The notes beneath the pieces are model-generated. The model ran no database searches and had not been told where the DNA came from. It worked only from the letters and a program-made list of their open reading frames with translations. Shown here one piece after another: positions 48,791 through 60,190 of a DNA stretch of 64,000 nucleotides (positions within the stretch are counted from its first letter, which is position 1; every line of letters starts with the position of its first letter). Source of the stretch: Actinomycetota bacterium (GTDB lineage Bacteria > Actinomycetota > Actinomycetes > Actinomycetales > Microbacteriaceae); the NCBI GenBank assembly GCA_020160915.1, contig JAIUPK010000004.1, positions 248,001 through 312,000 of the forward strand, given 5' to 3'. The translations under genes were made by a program, and so were the position numbers.

Positions 48791-50770
48791 TCAACTGTCG
48801 AGGAAGGGCTCGACGTCGTCGAATCGCACCTTCAACGGCGGCGGCGGGGCGATCCCCTTGCCCGCAACCGCCGGCTTGCGTCGGCTCGTTGCGGCGCGGA
48901 TGACCTGCGCGCGCAGATCGGCCGCGACCTCAGCGCCGCGGGAGTAGTCGAAGCGCAGGATCGTGCGCACCGTAGTCGGCGACACATCCACCGGGCCGAG
49001 CACGTCGGACCGGTCGAGCTGCAGCTCGCTCGCCGTGCGCTCCACCGCCTGCGCGACGGCATCGACAGTTCCCGTGACCGTCGCGACTCGCACAGCAGGC
49101 GGGAATCGGAGCCGCCGCCGGTCGGCAAGCTCAGATCGCGCGAAGTCCGCGTGACGCCAGGTGACGAGAGCGGATGCCAGTGCCCCACCCACTCCGACAA
49201 GAACCGTCGTGGCACCCCCCGCCGCCAACGCCACCGCATTGGACCACCACCGGAGACAGTCCTCGGCCACGCGCAGACTCTCGCGAGCGACCATGCGTTC
49301 CCCGTCGAGAAGCAGAACCGCGCGATAGCCGCCGGCGGCCACGGGTTCGGCACCTCGGGTGGCGATCACCAGCGCCGGCTCCGCCCCGACGGACAGGATC
49401 GGGCGATCGCCGTCGGCGATGATCACCCGAACACCGGGGAAGGCACGGCCCAGATCCTCCGCCGTGCGCGTCGCACCCTGGCCGACCTGGCGCAGCTTCT
49501 CTCCCCGGCAGTTCGAGCATCGCCACTCGACCGCGAGAGCTCCGCACCAGAGGCAGGCAGGCACCGATCGCGAGGTCTTCTGCGCGAGCGGGCCCTCGCA
49601 GCGCTCACAGCGCGCGGTTTGGTGGCAGTCCAGGCAGGCGAGCCCCGGCGCGTAACCGGGCCGCGCGACCTGAACGAGCACCGGTCCCGAGGCGAGGGCG
49701 GCGCGGGCGATCTGCCACGCCGACGACGGGATGCGCGCACCGGCGGCGAGCCTGTCGGTCGCCGCCTGATTGGCGGTGGGAACGATCTTCGGCAGAACCC
49801 TCGGCACCGGCGAGATCGACCTCAGCCAGCCCACCTCCACCAGTCGCTCGACCTCGGTGCTGCGGGAATGGCCGAGGAACATCAGGGCACAGCCCTGCTG
49901 CTCCTGGCGCAGCAGCGCGGCATCACGCGCGTGCACGTAGGGGGCCAGCGGTTCGCTGTGGAATGGGTCGCCGTCATCCCAGACGGCGATCAGTCCGAGG
50001 TTGGCTGCGGGTGCGTAGACGACCGATCGGTTGCCGACGATCGCGAGCGGCCGGTCGGAGAGGCAGCGCAGGAACGCGCGGTAGCGGTCGGGGTTCGACT
50101 GTCGCGCATCCAATCGCACGATGCACTCCGAAGGCAGGATCGACCGGAGGGCAGCCTCCAGCTGCTCCTGGTCGCGGTAGTCGGGTACGGCGAGTATCGC
50201 GGTGCGACCGCCGGCCAGCACGGATGCCGCGGCGCGGGCCAGCGTGACCGCCCAGCCGCCCACCCATACGCCGTCGGGCAGGGGCTGCACGAGCGGAACC
50301 GCATCCACAGCAAGGCGCTCGTTCGACTCCAGCGCCGTCTCGACGACACCGGCCCCGTAGCCGTCGATCGCCGGGGCCGTCACGGCGGGGAACGGCTCGG
50401 AGGTGGTGTCTGCGAGGAAGGCCTTTTCAACCCGCACCTGTCGACCCGGCACCGCGAGGCGCACGATGTCGGTGGCGGACCCCGCCGCCCGGTCCGCGGC
50501 TCGTCGAGCGAGCGCCCATACCTCGGGGGTGAGCACGCGGATCGGTGACACCACTGATTCCAGGTCGCTGAGCGCACCGGAGTAGTGACCCGACTCCACG
50601 ACCTCGACAATGTAGCCGTCGGCGACCCGGCCTGCCGAGCGCAACGGAACGCGCACGCGCACCCCGGGCACGGCTTCGGAAACGAGCTCGGGGGTTATCC
50701 CGTAGTCGAAGAGGCGGTCGAGTTGCGGCAGGGGCGAATCGACCATCACCCGGGCGATGGTCGCGACCAC
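48791..50770 (-). CDS. priA: Primosomal protein N' (PriA), actinobacterial form without Walker A
   Basis: The 659-residue protein has the N-terminal 3'-DNA-binding domain, a helicase-like core and the zinc module (CLDC, CERC, CLWC and CSNC between about residues 382 and 425). The region where a GxGKT P-loop is expected reads GGRTAILAVPDYRD, and the DEAH box is replaced by WDDGDP, so helicase activity is probably absent, as in other actinobacterial PriA proteins. GTG 50770 is 2 nt after the metK stop. A structural role in replication restart is likely. Confidence 0.92.
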   Translation of the reverse strand: MVATIARVMVDSPLPQLDRLFDYGITPELVSEAVPGVRVRVPLRSAGRVADGYIVEVVESGHYSGALSDLESVVSPIRVLTPEVWALARRAADRAAGSATDIVRLAVPGRQVRVEKAFLADTTSEPFPAVTAPAIDGYGAGVVETALESNERLAVDAVPLVQPLPDGVWVGGWAVTLARAAASVLAGGRTAILAVPDYRDQEQLEAALRSILPSECIVRLDARQSNPDRYRAFLRCLSDRPLAIVGNRSVVYAPAANLGLIAVWDDGDPFHSEPLAPYVHARDAALLRQEQQGCALMFLGHSRSTEVERLVEVGWLRSISPVPRVLPKIVPTANQAATDRLAAGARIPSSAWQIARAALASGPVLVQVARPGYAPGLACLDCHQTARCERCEGPLAQKTSRSVPACLWCGALAVEWRCSNCRGEKLRQVGQGATRTAEDLGRAFPGVRVIIADGDRPILSVGAEPALVIATRGAEPVAAGGYRAVLLLDGERMVARESLRVAEDCLRWWSNAVALAAGGATTVLVGVGGALASALVTWRHADFARSELADRRRLRFPPAVRVATVTGTVDAVAQAVERTASELQLDRSDVLGPVDVSPTTVRTILRFDYSRGAEVAADLRAQVIRAATSRRKPAVAGKGIAPPPPLKVRFDDVEPFLDS

Positions 50771-50772
50771 GG

Positions 50773-51969
50773 CTAGAGCCCGCTTGCGCCGCGCAATGCG
50801 TCGACCCGGTCAGTGCGCTCCCAGGTGAAGTCGGGCAGCTCGCGACCGAAGTGGCCGTACGTTGCGGTCTGCGCGTAGATCGGCCTCAGCAGATCCAGTT
50901 CGCGGATGATCGCTCCCGGACGCAGGTCGAAGACCTCCTGAATTGCGCGGATGATGGTCTCGTCGTCGACGTGGCCGGTGCCGAACGACTCCACATACAG
51001 CCCCACCGGAGCCGCCTTGCCGATCGCGTAGGCGACCTGCACCTCGAGGCGATCGGCGAGTCCCGCTGCGACGGCGTTCTTCGCGACCCAGCGCATGGCG
51101 TACGCCGCCGACCGGTCCACCTTCGACGGGTCCTTGCCGCTGAAAGCGCCGCCCCCGTGACGGGATGCTCCGCCGTAGGTGTCGACGATGATCTTGCGAC
51201 CCGTGAGCCCGGCATCCCCCTGCGGGCCGCCGATCTCGAACCGACCCGTGGGGTTGATGAGCACTCGCAGGTCGCCGAATTCCAGCCCCGAGCGCTCGAG
51301 TACGGGTCGGATGACGGTCTCCTCGACCTCTGCGCGCAGCCGCTCGTTCGATACCGACGGCGAATGCTGCGTCGACACGACGACGGTGTCGATGGTGCGG
51401 GGAACCGAGCCCTCGTAGCCCACGGTCACCTGGGTCTTGCCGTCGGGTCGCAGGTAGTCGAGGGTGCCCGTGTGGCGAACCTCGGCGAGACGCTCGGCGA
51501 GTCGGTGTGCCAACCAGATCGGGATGGGCATCAGCTCGGGCGTCTCGGTCGTCGCGTAACCGAACATGATGCCCTGATCGCCAGCGCCCTGCTGGTCGCC
51601 GGCATCGGAGCTCGACTCCTCACGCGCCTCGAAGGCACTGTCGACACCCTGAGCGATGTCCGGCGACTGGGAGCCGATGGAGATCGAGACTCCGCAGGAG
51701 CGACCGTCGAACCAGACGTCGGACGAGTCGTAGCCGATGGAGGTGATCTTGTCCCGCACGATGGACGGGATGTCGACGTAGCCGGACGTCGTGACCTCGC
51801 CCGCGACGTGAACCAGCCCGGTGGTCACGAGGGTCTCCACCGCGACGCGAGCACGCGGGTCCTCCGTGAGCATGGCATCGAGGATGCTGTCGCTGATCTG
51901 ATCGCAGATCTTGTCGGGGTGGCCTTCGGTGACGGACTCCGAGGTGAAGAGGCGCAGGTCGGTGCTAAT
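50773..51969 (-). CDS. metK: S-adenosylmethionine synthetase with apparent ATT start codon
   Basis: The enzyme makes SAM from methionine and ATP. The first ATG in frame (51873) would remove [13 protein letters not shown], which includes the essential His17 of the GHPDK motif. Reading upstream, this motif is intact but no ATG, GTG or TTG occurs between it and the frame entering coaBC. ATT at 51967-51969 sits exactly where homologues have ATG (next residues [11 protein letters not shown]) and has GGAG at 6-nt spacing. I therefore annotate 398 residues from ATT. Later motifs such as [12 protein letters not shown] and GGGAFSGKD are intact. It lies 14 nt after coaBC. Confidence 0.9.
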   Translation of the reverse strand: MSTDLRLFTSESVTEGHPDKICDQISDSILDAMLTEDPRARVAVETLVTTGLVHVAGEVTTSGYVDIPSIVRDKITSIGYDSSDVWFDGRSCGVSISIGSQSPDIAQGVDSAFEAREESSSDAGDQQGAGDQGIMFGYATTETPELMPIPIWLAHRLAERLAEVRHTGTLDYLRPDGKTQVTVGYEGSVPRTIDTVVVSTQHSPSVSNERLRAEVEETVIRPVLERSGLEFGDLRVLINPTGRFEIGGPQGDAGLTGRKIIVDTYGGASRHGGGAFSGKDPSKVDRSAAYAMRWVAKNAVAAGLADRLEVQVAYAIGKAAPVGLYVESFGTGHVDDETIIRAIQEVFDLRPGAIIRELDLLRPIYAQTATYGHFGRELPDFTWERTDRVDALRGASGL

Positions 51970-51983
51970 CGCGGACTCCGTGG

Positions 51984-53198
51984 CTAGATCGAATGGGGTA
52001 ACAGGTCGAGGATACGATCGGCTACCGACCGCTTCGAGCCGCTGGCTTCGCCCACTATATCGCCGGTCTGGTTGAGCACGATGACAGTGTTGCCCTCCGT
52101 GGCGAAACCCTCGTTCCAGCCGACCCTGTTGACGACGAGCAGGTCGGCGCCCTTACGCGCCACCTTGGCTGCTCCGAGTTGCCTGAGCTTCGCGTCATCC
52201 GGTTCGGTCTCGGCAGCGAAGCCGACGATCAGCTGTCCCGGTCGTCGGTTGGCGGCCAGCCCTGCGAGAATGTCGGGGTTCTTCACGAGACGCAGATCGA
52301 GCACGTCGCCCTGCACGTCCTTCTTGATCTTCGCGTCCGCGACGGTCTCAGGGCGGTAGTCGGCGACGGCGGCAGCCATGATGACGATATCGGCGGTCTG
52401 GGCAGCGGATGTCGCGGCCCTCTCGAGGTCGAGGGTCGAGCGCACTCGCACGACCCGCACCGTGCTGGGCACGTCCACTTCGAGGTTGGCGGCGATGAGC
52501 GTGACCTCGGCACCCCGATCGGCAGCGGCTACCGCCAGGGCGACGCCCTGCTTGCCGCTGGAGCGGTTGCCGATGAACCGCACCGGATCGAGGGGCTCGC
52601 GGGTGCCTCCGGCGGTCACCAGGATGCGCCGCCCCGCGAGATCCTGCCTGCCGGCGGCCGTGCGCAATGCCACCTCGACGATCTCCTCGGGTTCAGACAT
52701 GCGACCGGGACCGCTGTCGGCGCCAGTGAGCTGGCCCACAGCCGGGCCGACGACCGTGACACCGCGCTGCCGTAGCGTCGCGATGTTGGCGACGGTCGCG
52801 GCGTTCTGCCACATCTCCGTGTGCATCGCGGGGGCGATGACGAGCGGGGCCGTGCTCGCGAGGATCGTGTTGCCGAGGAGGTCGTCAGCGAGCCCGGCCG
52901 CGAGTTTGGCAACCGTGTTCGCCGTCGCCGGCGCGACGACGATGAGGTCGGCGGCCTGACCGATGGCGACATGCCGTACCTCGGCGACACCCTCGTAGAG
53001 ATCAGAGTGGACCGTGTTGCGGCTGATCGCCTCAAGTGTCGGGCGACCGACGAACCTCAGAGCGTTCTCGGTAGCGACAACGTGAACGTCATGCCCACCC
53101 AGAACCAACGCTCTGACGACCGAGACCGCCTTGTACGCGGCGATACCGCCGGTGATGCCGACGACGACGTTGAGCGAGCGCACCCCGTGAACCGACAC
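51984..53198 (-). CDS. coaBC: Bifunctional phosphopantothenoylcysteine decarboxylase/synthetase
   Basis: The 404-residue fusion carries out two steps of coenzyme A synthesis. The N-terminal flavin-dependent CoaC part shows [10 protein letters not shown], the His of [15 protein letters not shown] and PAMHTEMW; the C-terminal CoaB part has [22 protein letters not shown] and [12 protein letters not shown] 53198 follows rpoZ by 14 nt with no clear ribosome site; GTG 53183 is an alternative. Confidence 0.94.
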   Translation of the reverse strand: MSVHGVRSLNVVVGITGGIAAYKAVSVVRALVLGGHDVHVVATENALRFVGRPTLEAISRNTVHSDLYEGVAEVRHVAIGQAADLIVVAPATANTVAKLAAGLADDLLGNTILASTAPLVIAPAMHTEMWQNAATVANIATLRQRGVTVVGPAVGQLTGADSGPGRMSEPEEIVEVALRTAAGRQDLAGRRILVTAGGTREPLDPVRFIGNRSSGKQGVALAVAAADRGAEVTLIAANLEVDVPSTVRVVRVRSTLDLERAATSAAQTADIVIMAAAVADYRPETVADAKIKKDVQGDVLDLRLVKNPDILAGLAANRRPGQLIVGFAAETEPDDAKLRQLGAAKVARKGADLLVVNRVGWNEGFATEGNTVIVLNQTGDIVGEASGSKRSVADRILDLLPHSI

Positions 53199-53212
53199 GT
53201 TCGAGGTGGGTG

Positions 53213-53473
53213 CTACTCCGAGCTCAGGCGCTTGAGCTCGAGCTTGTCGTCGTTGATCTCGTGAAGGGCAACCGAGAGCGGCTTGTCATCAATCGTCGAG
53301 TCGACCAGAGGTCCGACGTTGTCGTGCAGGCTGCCCTCGTGGAGGTCGGCGTAGTAGTCATTGATCTGGCGCGCACGCTTGGACGCGAAGATGACGAGCT
53401 GGTACTTGGAGTCGACCTTGGAGAGAAGTTCGTCGATGGGCGGATCGATGATGCCCGAGTGCTTATCAACCAT
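53213..53473 (-). CDS. rpoZ: RNA polymerase omega subunit
   Basis: The 86-residue protein is the omega subunit that assists assembly of RNA polymerase. The segment [20 protein letters not shown] is the conserved core. ATG 53473 has GGAG 10 nt upstream. It lies between gmk and coaBC, the standard actinobacterial arrangement. Confidence 0.93.
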   Translation of the reverse strand: MVDKHSGIIDPPIDELLSKVDSKYQLVIFASKRARQINDYYADLHEGSLHDNVGPLVDSTIDDKPLSVALHEINDDKLELKRLSSE

Positions 53474-53511
53474 GGTGGTGGTGCTCCTTGTGTGAAGAAA
53501 GGGATGGGAAG

Positions 53512-54411
53512 TCAGGGCGCGCGAAAAGGCGCATCCATCAATTCTACGACCTCACGGGCCGCTTGGCTGACCTCACGGTTGACGACCTTCGCGTCGAACT
53601 CGTCCTGGGCCGCCAATTCGATCCTCGCCGTCTCCAGCCGACGTTGCTGCTCCTCCGTGTCCTCAGTGCCGCGGCCGGTGAGCCTGCGCACCAGTTCCTC
53701 CCAGGTCGGCGGCAGCAGGAAGATCAGCAGCGCTTCGGGCATGGCCGCTCGCACCTGCCGTGCGCCCTGCAGGTCGATCTCGAGAAGCACGCGTCGACCT
53801 TCGGCAATTGCCGCGTCGATCGGTGGCCGGGGAGTGCCGTAGCGGTGCGAATTGTGCACCACGGCCCATTCGAGCAACTCCCCCGCGGCGATCATCCGAT
53901 CGAACTCCGCGTCGCTGACGAAGTAGTAGTGCACCCCGTCGACCTCACCCGGGCGCGGCTTGCGAGTAGTGGCCGACACGCTCAGCGAGACCTCCGGATG
54001 GTGGTCTCGGATGTACGACGAAACGGTGCCCTTGCCGACAGCGGTCGGGCCAGCGAGCACGACGAGTCGGGCGGAATCGCCACCCTGACGAGCCACGAGA
54101 TAGTCATAGAGTCTCTCGCGCTGACGTGGACCGAGCCCCCCAACGCGCTTCTTGTCGGAGATCTCGAGCTGAGTCAGAACCCGCTCAACGCGGGTCGGGC
54201 CGAGGCTCGGAACGCTGAGCAGCAGCTCTCGCACGCGCATTCCGGCTTCGGGGCTGTCGGCATCAACCCAGCCGACCGTCGCGACGTCGGCTGCTGCTCG
54301 CTCGCGGGATGCCACCTGCCGCTTGATCTCGGCCCTGGCGCGCCGCGCGGCAATTGCCGCCCGGCTCGCCGCGGCGCGGTCGACGTCGGGCGGGGTGGGA
54401 CGAGGGCTCAC
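53512..54411 (-). CDS. gmk: mIHF domain fused to guanylate kinase
   Basis: The 299-residue protein joins two usually separate products. Residues about 1-108 contain a basic N-terminus and a helix-two-turn-helix like the actinobacterial integration host factor ([16 protein letters not shown], then [15 protein letters not shown] at 88-102). Residues 114-299 are guanylate kinase, with P-loop GPTAVGKGT at 121-129 and the GMP-binding [11 protein letters not shown]. Guanylate kinase turns GMP into GDP. GTG 54411 overlaps the pyrF stop (GTGA), so it belongs to the pyr operon translationally. A cleavage or dual role is unknown. Confidence 0.9.
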   Translation of the reverse strand: MSPRPTPPDVDRAAASRAAIAARRARAEIKRQVASRERAAADVATVGWVDADSPEAGMRVRELLLSVPSLGPTRVERVLTQLEISDKKRVGGLGPRQRERLYDYLVARQGGDSARLVVLAGPTAVGKGTVSSYIRDHHPEVSLSVSATTRKPRPGEVDGVHYYFVSDAEFDRMIAAGELLEWAVVHNSHRYGTPRPPIDAAIAEGRRVLLEIDLQGARQVRAAMPEALLIFLLPPTWEELVRRLTGRGTEDTEEQQRRLETARIELAAQDEFDAKVVNREVSQAAREVVELMDAPFRAP

Positions 54412-55256
54412 CGTGCCCCTGCCTGTCGTGCTTCGTGCGCCAAGGAGATCAGTTCGTCACGCATGCCCGACGCACCCGCTCGCAGCACGGAACGACCGAC
54501 GTTGGCGATGACGTTTCCGGTAGCCGAGCCAAACAGCGCGGGTAGGTCGGCGATCCGGGCGCCCTGCTCCCCGAACCCGGGTGCGAGAATCGGCGTCTTG
54601 CGCAATTGCACGGCGTCGATGCCGTAGTCATCCAGACGAACCGTCGCGCCGAGTACCACGCCGACGGAACCGACAGCACCGGCGCTCGAGTTCAGCTTCT
54701 CCACCCCTGAGACGATACCGGCCGCAACCGACCGACCAGCGAACTCACCAGAACCCAGACGCGCAGTCTGAGTTGCGGCGGCCTCCGGGTTCGAGGTCGC
54801 GGCGAGCACGAACAGCCCCTTGCCGTTGGCGTCAGCGCGCGCCACCGGGTCATCTAGGGAGCTGAGCCCCTGATACGCGACGATCGTCATGGCATCCGCT
54901 TCGAGACTGCCGCCCGGGGTCAGCCAGGCCTCGCCGTAGGCCGCGACCGTGGAACCCACGTCGCCGCGCTTCACGTCCGCGATCACGAGCAGTCCGGCTG
55001 CACGTGCCCGCGCGAGCACCTCCTCGAGCACCGCGTAGCCTGCCGCGCCGTGCCGCTCGAAAAAGGCGACCTGAGGCTTGACGATGCCGATCACGGCGGC
55101 CGCGGCATCCACGGATCGCAGGGCGAACTCACGCACGCCCGTGGCGTCGTCGCTCAGACCCCAGTCGGCGAGGAGGAATGCATGCGGGTCGATGCCCAGA
55201 CACAACGGCCCTCGGTCGGCCAGAGTGCTGGCCAGACGGTCGCCGAAGCCGATCAT
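54408..55256 (-). CDS. pyrF: Orotidine 5'-phosphate decarboxylase, type 2
   Basis: The 282-residue enzyme makes UMP in the last step of the pathway. CLGIDPH at the N-terminus, KPQVAFFE and VIADVKRGD (catalytic Lys-Asp pair) mark the actinobacterial type 2 group. Its ATG overlaps the carB stop by 4 nt and its stop overlaps gmk by 4 nt. Confidence 0.95.
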   Translation of the reverse strand: MIGFGDRLASTLADRGPLCLGIDPHAFLLADWGLSDDATGVREFALRSVDAAAAVIGIVKPQVAFFERHGAAGYAVLEEVLARARAAGLLVIADVKRGDVGSTVAAYGEAWLTPGGSLEADAMTIVAYQGLSSLDDPVARADANGKGLFVLAATSNPEAAATQTARLGSGEFAGRSVAAGIVSGVEKLNSSAGAVGSVGVVLGATVRLDDYGIDAVQLRKTPILAPGFGEQGARIADLPALFGSATGNVIANVGRSVLRAGASGMRDELISLAHEARQAGAR

Positions 55257-58200
55257 GCTCCCGCTGCCATAGATCGCGCCAGACGATCGGCCCGGTCGAT
55301 CGCGTAGTCCTGCAGCGATCGCACGTCGAACCCGTCGCGGATGGCCTCAAAGCTCGCAACAGCCGCACCGAGCTGGGCGATGGTCGTGAAGAGCGGCTTG
55401 TCCGCAGCCACGGTTGCGGTGCGGATCTCGTAACCGTCGGCGCGCGCGCTCCGACCGCTCGGGGTGTTGATGACCACGTCGACCTCGCCGGTATTGATGA
55501 GCTCGACGATGGACGGTTGCCCGTCGACGACCTCCTGGCCCATGAAGTACTTGCGCACCACCTTGGCCTCGATGCCGTTGCGGGCAAGGACCTCCGCAGT
55601 TCCCTCGGTTGCGAGAATGGTGAACCCGAGTTGGCTCAGTCGCAGCACGGGCAGCACGATGGCGCGCTTGTCGCGGTCGGCGACGGACACGAATACAGAT
55701 CCGCTCGCGGGCAGGCCACCGTAGGCCGCCTCCTGCGACTTGGCGAACGCCTTCGGGAAGTTCGAGTCGATACCCATCACCTCGCCGGTGGAGCGCATCT
55801 CCGGACCGAGAACCGAGTCGACGACGTGACCCTCGACGGTACGGAACCGCTTGAACGGAAGCACCGCCTCCTTGACCGACACCGGAGCATCCATCGGGAC
55901 GATAGATCCGTCCTGACGAGGCAGCAAGCCACTGTCGACGAGCGAGCGGATGCTGCGACCGACCATCACGAGCGACGCGGCCTTGGCCAGCGGAATGCCC
56001 AGCGCCTTCGACACGAACGGCACAGTACGGGATGCACGGGGGTTCGCCTCGAGCACGTACAGGATGCCCTGCCCGATCGCGAACTGCACGTTGAGAAGGC
56101 CCCGCACTCCGATGCCCGCGGCGATGGCGAGGGTGGCCTCACGCACGCGGTTGATGACGTCGCGGCCGAGAGTGACCGGCGGGAGCGTGCACGACGAGTC
56201 GCCGGAATGGATGCCCGCCTCCTCGATGTGCTCCATGATGCCGCCGATGTAGAGCTCAGTGCCGTCGTAGAGTGCATCGATGTCGATCTCGATGGCGTCG
56301 TCGAGGAAGCGATCGACGAGGAGCGGGGAGCCCGGCGCGATGATCGCCTGATCCTTGACACGTAGGAAGTAGTCGGCGAGCGATTCGGTGTCGTAGACGA
56401 TCTCCATGCCGCGCCCGCCCAGAACGTGACTCGGGCGCACGAGCACCGGGTAACCGATGGACTCGGCGATCGAGATCGCCTCGGCTCTGTTGGTCGCCGT
56501 ACCGTTCTTCGGTGCGAGCAGCCCGGCATCGTCGAGGATGCGGGAGAACAGTCCGCGCTCCTCCGCGAGGTCGATGGCTTCGGGTGTCGTGCCGAGGATC
56601 GGAACACCGGCATCTTTGAGTCCCTGAGCAAGCCCCAGAGCGGTCTGCCCACCGAGCTGCACGATCACTCCCACCAGCTCACCGGAGGCGCTCTCGGCGT
56701 GGATGATCTCCAGGACGTCCTCGAGAGTGAGCGGCTCGAAGTACAGTCGATCGCTGGTGTCGTAGTCGGTCGACACTGTCTCCGGGTTGCAGTTGATCAT
56801 GATGGTCTCGAACCCGGCGTCGGAGAGCGCGAAGCTCGCGTGCACACACGAGTAGTCGAACTCGATGCCCTGACCGATGCGGTTGGGACCCGAGCCCAGG
56901 ATCACCACCTTGCGCCGATCGGTCGGTGTCACCTCGGTCTCGAGGTCGTAGCTGGAGTAGTGGTACGGCGTCAGCGCCGGGAACTCGCCCGCGCAGGTAT
57001 CGACCGTCTTGAACACCGGCCGCACTCCGAGCTGCCAGCGCAGGGCACGGATCTCCGCCTCGCCGACGCCGCGCAGCTGGGCGATCTGGGCGTCGCTGAA
57101 ACCGTGGTCCTTCGCCAGGCGCAGCAGCGCGGCATCCAGTGGGATGAAGCTGGCGACCTCAAGCGCGACCTCGTTGATCAGAGCGATCTGATCCACGAAC
57201 CACGGGTCGATTCCCGTCGCCTGGAACACCTCGTCGACTGTGGCACCGGCGCGCATCGCCTGCTGCACCGTGACGATGCGCCCATCGGTCGGGATGCTCG
57301 CCAGAGCCAGCAGCTCGGACTTGTCACCCGGCTCCCCCACCCAGTGGAAGCTCGAGCTGCGCTTCTCGAGCGACCGCAGCGCCTTCTGCAGAGCCGTCGT
57401 GTAGTTGCGACCGATTGCCATCGCCTCGCCCACCGACTTCATGGTCGTGGTGAGCCGCGTGTCGGCGGCGGGGAACTTCTCGAAAGCGAACCGCGGAACC
57501 TTCACCACGACGTAGTCCAGAGTGGGCTCGAAGCTCGCCGGCGTGACCTTCGTGATGTCATTGGGGATCTCGTCGAGCCGGTAGCCGATCGCAAGCTTCG
57601 CGGCGATTTTCGCGATCGGGAATCCCGTGGCCTTCGACGCGAGCGCGCTGGACCGCGACACCCGTGGGTTCATCTCGATGACGATCACACGACCGCTCGC
57701 CGGGTCCACAGCGAACTGGATGTTGCAGCCGCCGGTGTCGACGCCCACCGCGCGGATGATGTCGATGCCGATGTCGCGCAGGTTCTGGTACTCGCGGTCG
57801 GTGAGGGTCAGCGCCGGCGCGACGGTGATCGAGTCGCCGGTGTGAACGCCGACCGGGTCGACATTCTCGATCGAGCAGACGACCACAGTGTTGTCGGCCG
57901 TGTCGCGCATGAGCTCGAGCTCGTACTCCTTCCACCCGAGGATCGACTCCTCGAGGAGCACCTCGGTCGTGGGGCTCTGGTGCAGGCCGTCGGTGACCAT
58001 GCGCTCCAGCTCCTCACGCGTGTAGGCGAAGCCGGAGCCGAGTCCGCCCATCGTGAAGCTGGGGCGGATCACGAGGGGGTACCCGAGATCCTCGGCGAAT
58101 GCCACGGCCTCGTCGAGGGTGTGCGCGATGTGCGAGCGGGCGACATCCGCGCCGGCATCGAGCACCAGCTGCTTGAAGATCTGGCGGTCCTCGCCCTTGT

Positions 58201-58570
58201 TGATCGCCTCGAAGTTGGCACCGATCAATTCGACGCCGTACTTCTCGAGGATGCCGTGGTGGTGCAGCTCGATCGCCGCGTTCAGTGCCGTCTGTCCACC
58301 GAGCGTCGGCAGGATCGCGTCCGGCTTCTCCTTCGCGATGATCGACTCGATCACCTCCCAAGTGATCGGTTCGACGTAGGTCGCGTCGGCGAAGTCCGGG
58401 TCGGTCATGATCGTCGCGGGATTCGAGTTGACGAGGATGACGCGCACCCCCTCCTCGCGCAGCACCCGGCACGCCTGCGTTCCCGAGTAGTCGAACTCGG
58501 CCGCCTGACCGATCACGATCGGGCCGGACCCGATCACGAGGACTGAGTTGATGTCGGTGCGCTTAGGCAT
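55253..58570 (-). CDS. carB: Carbamoyl phosphate synthase large subunit
   Basis: The 1105-residue synthetase has two ATP-grasp halves, each with a phosphate loop ([16 protein letters not shown] near residue 15 and [16 protein letters not shown] in the second half), then a C-terminal MGS-like regulatory domain (about 950-1105). It makes carbamoyl phosphate for arginine and pyrimidines. ATG 58570 has AAGG 6 nt upstream and overlaps the carA stop by 8 nt. Confidence 0.97.
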   Translation of the reverse strand: MPKRTDINSVLVIGSGPIVIGQAAEFDYSGTQACRVLREEGVRVILVNSNPATIMTDPDFADATYVEPITWEVIESIIAKEKPDAILPTLGGQTALNAAIELHHHGILEKYGVELIGANFEAINKGEDRQIFKQLVLDAGADVARSHIAHTLDEAVAFAEDLGYPLVIRPSFTMGGLGSGFAYTREELERMVTDGLHQSPTTEVLLEESILGWKEYELELMRDTADNTVVVCSIENVDPVGVHTGDSITVAPALTLTDREYQNLRDIGIDIIRAVGVDTGGCNIQFAVDPASGRVIVIEMNPRVSRSSALASKATGFPIAKIAAKLAIGYRLDEIPNDITKVTPASFEPTLDYVVVKVPRFAFEKFPAADTRLTTTMKSVGEAMAIGRNYTTALQKALRSLEKRSSSFHWVGEPGDKSELLALASIPTDGRIVTVQQAMRAGATVDEVFQATGIDPWFVDQIALINEVALEVASFIPLDAALLRLAKDHGFSDAQIAQLRGVGEAEIRALRWQLGVRPVFKTVDTCAGEFPALTPYHYSSYDLETEVTPTDRRKVVILGSGPNRIGQGIEFDYSCVHASFALSDAGFETIMINCNPETVSTDYDTSDRLYFEPLTLEDVLEIIHAESASGELVGVIVQLGGQTALGLAQGLKDAGVPILGTTPEAIDLAEERGLFSRILDDAGLLAPKNGTATNRAEAISIAESIGYPVLVRPSHVLGGRGMEIVYDTESLADYFLRVKDQAIIAPGSPLLVDRFLDDAIEIDIDALYDGTELYIGGIMEHIEEAGIHSGDSSCTLPPVTLGRDVINRVREATLAIAAGIGVRGLLNVQFAIGQGILYVLEANPRASRTVPFVSKALGIPLAKAASLVMVGRSIRSLVDSGLLPRQDGSIVPMDAPVSVKEAVLPFKRFRTVEGHVVDSVLGPEMRSTGEVMGIDSNFPKAFAKSQEAAYGGLPASGSVFVSVADRDKRAIVLPVLRLSQLGFTILATEGTAEVLARNGIEAKVVRKYFMGQEVVDGQPSIVELINTGEVDVVINTPSGRSARADGYEIRTATVAADKPLFTTIAQLGAAVASFEAIRDGFDVRSLQDYAIDRADRLARSMAAGA

Positions 58571-59705
58571 GGGCATCCTTCTGGGTGGCAAGCACGAGGT
58601 CGCGGAAGCGGTCGAACAGGTAGTTGGCGTCGTGCGGGCCGGCCGCGGATTCCGGATGGTACTGCACCGAGAAGGCAGGGATGTCGAGCGCCCGAAGGCC
58701 CTCGACCACGTTGTCGTTCAGGTTGACGTGGCTCACCTCGACCCGTCCGAAACCTGCCGGGCTCTCGCTGACCACGCCAATCGGTGCGTCGACGGCGAAC
58801 CCGTGGTTGTGGCTCGTGATCTCGGTGCGCCCGGTCTCGACGTCCACGACCGGCTGGTTGATGCCGCGGTGACCGAACGGCAGCTTGTAGGTTCCGTAGC
58901 CCAGCGCGCGGCCGAGGAGCTGGTTCCCGAAGCAGATGCCGAAGAAGGGAAGACCCTGACGCAGCACGCCGCGCAACAGCTCAACATGCTGGTCGGATGC
59001 CGCGGGGTCACCCGGTCCGTTGGAGTAGAACACCGCCACCGGCTCGACCGCCAGAAGCTCATCGAGGGTCACGGACTGCGGCAGCACGTGCACGTCGAAT
59101 CCCCGGGCCGCGAGATAGTTGAGGGTCGACGTCTTCACACCGAGGTCGAGCACGGCGAGGTTTCCGATCGGCGCTGCGGTGGCCGGAATGACGTAGCCGC
59201 CCTGCGTGGAGACCTCGGCCGACAGGTTGCGGCCGGCCATGGCGGCCGCGCCCCGCACCAGGTCGAGTTGCTCGTCGGGCGTGAGCAGGGCATCCGGACC
59301 GCTGAAGACGCCGCCGCGCATGGCGCCGGCGTCGCGCAGCCGGCGGGTCACGGCGCGGGTGTCGATGCCGCTGATGCCCACGACACCTTCCTGCACCAGT
59401 TGGTCGTCAAGCGACCCGGTCGCGCGGTGGTTGGAGACGACGCGGCTGGGGTCGCGCACAACGTAACCCGACACCCAGATGCGGCTGGACTCGGGATCCT
59501 CGTCATTGACTCCCGTGTTGCCGATGTGCGGCGCGGTCATCACGACGATCTGTCCGGCGTAGCTCGGGTCGGTAAGGGTCTCCTGGTAGCCGGTCATGCC
59601 CGTGGCGAATACCACCTCGCCGAGCGTGCGACCGCGGGCGCCGTAGGCGTGGCCGGGGTAGCGGGTCCCGTCCTCCAGGACGAGCACGGCGGGTTCGAGC
59701 GTCAC
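58563..59705 (-). CDS. carA: Carbamoyl phosphate synthase small subunit
   Basis: The 380-residue glutaminase subunit supplies ammonia to CarB. The class I amidotransferase triad is Cys258 (GICFGNQ), His350 and Glu352 (QYHPE). GTG 59705 overlaps the stop of the upstream PH-like gene in GTGA, and its end overlaps carB. Confidence 0.96.
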   Translation of the reverse strand: MTLEPAVLVLEDGTRYPGHAYGARGRTLGEVVFATGMTGYQETLTDPSYAGQIVVMTAPHIGNTGVNDEDPESSRIWVSGYVVRDPSRVVSNHRATGSLDDQLVQEGVVGISGIDTRAVTRRLRDAGAMRGGVFSGPDALLTPDEQLDLVRGAAAMAGRNLSAEVSTQGGYVIPATAAPIGNLAVLDLGVKTSTLNYLAARGFDVHVLPQSVTLDELLAVEPVAVFYSNGPGDPAASDQHVELLRGVLRQGLPFFGICFGNQLLGRALGYGTYKLPFGHRGINQPVVDVETGRTEITSHNHGFAVDAPIGVVSESPAGFGRVEVSHVNLNDNVVEGLRALDIPAFSVQYHPESAAGPHDANYLFDRFRDLVLATQKDAHA

Positions 59706-60190
59706 GCGGTCTGCCTTTCGATGATGCTGTCGACGGCCGTGCCGAAGGCGGTCGGCTCGTCCATGCGGAAGTAGCTGTCAACGGCACTGTCGCCGAGCGC
59801 CCACTCGATGAGGTGCAGGCCATCGGTCTCGACGGCCCGATCGATTGTCCAACTGGCTCTGCGGATGCCTCGCAGGGCCTCCCGGGGAATCCAGATTCCG
59901 TTCTCCCCCGCGATCTGCACCCCCAGACCGGCGACGGTAACGGTGACCTCGACCGATCCGCGGAACCCGAGACCGTGCACCGCGATCCGATCGAACGGAT
60001 CGCCCGACACGGTCGTGGCAACGTACTTGCCAGCGAACTGCCCGACGAACGTACCAGGGTCGGACGGCACAGTCGCCGGCGTGGCAATGGCGGATTGGCG
60101 CCGACGCCTCGCGTACCAGCCCACGGCGAGGAGCGTGAGGAGCACGAGCATGAAGGCGACCACGATCGCCAAGAGCGCGCCCCTATCCAC
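59702..60190 (-). CDS. Membrane-anchored PH-like domain protein of the pyr operon
   Basis: The 162-residue protein has one N-terminal membrane helix (about residues 5-26) followed by RRRR and a beta-rich soluble domain. A gene of this kind sits between pyrC and carA in M. tuberculosis (Rv1382), with no proven function. I use GTG 60190, with AGG 5 nt upstream and an 8-nt overlap with pyrC; the frame is open further into pyrC but shows no homology. The placement suggests a role linked to pyrimidine synthesis or a membrane scaffold (inference). Confidence 0.8.
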   Translation of the reverse strand: MDRGALLAIVVAFMLVLLTLLAVGWYARRRRQSAIATPATVPSDPGTFVGQFAGKYVATTVSGDPFDRIAVHGLGFRGSVEVTVTVAGLGVQIAGENGIWIPREALRGIRRASWTIDRAVETDGLHLIEWALGDSAVDSYFRMDEPTAFGTAVDSIIERQTA

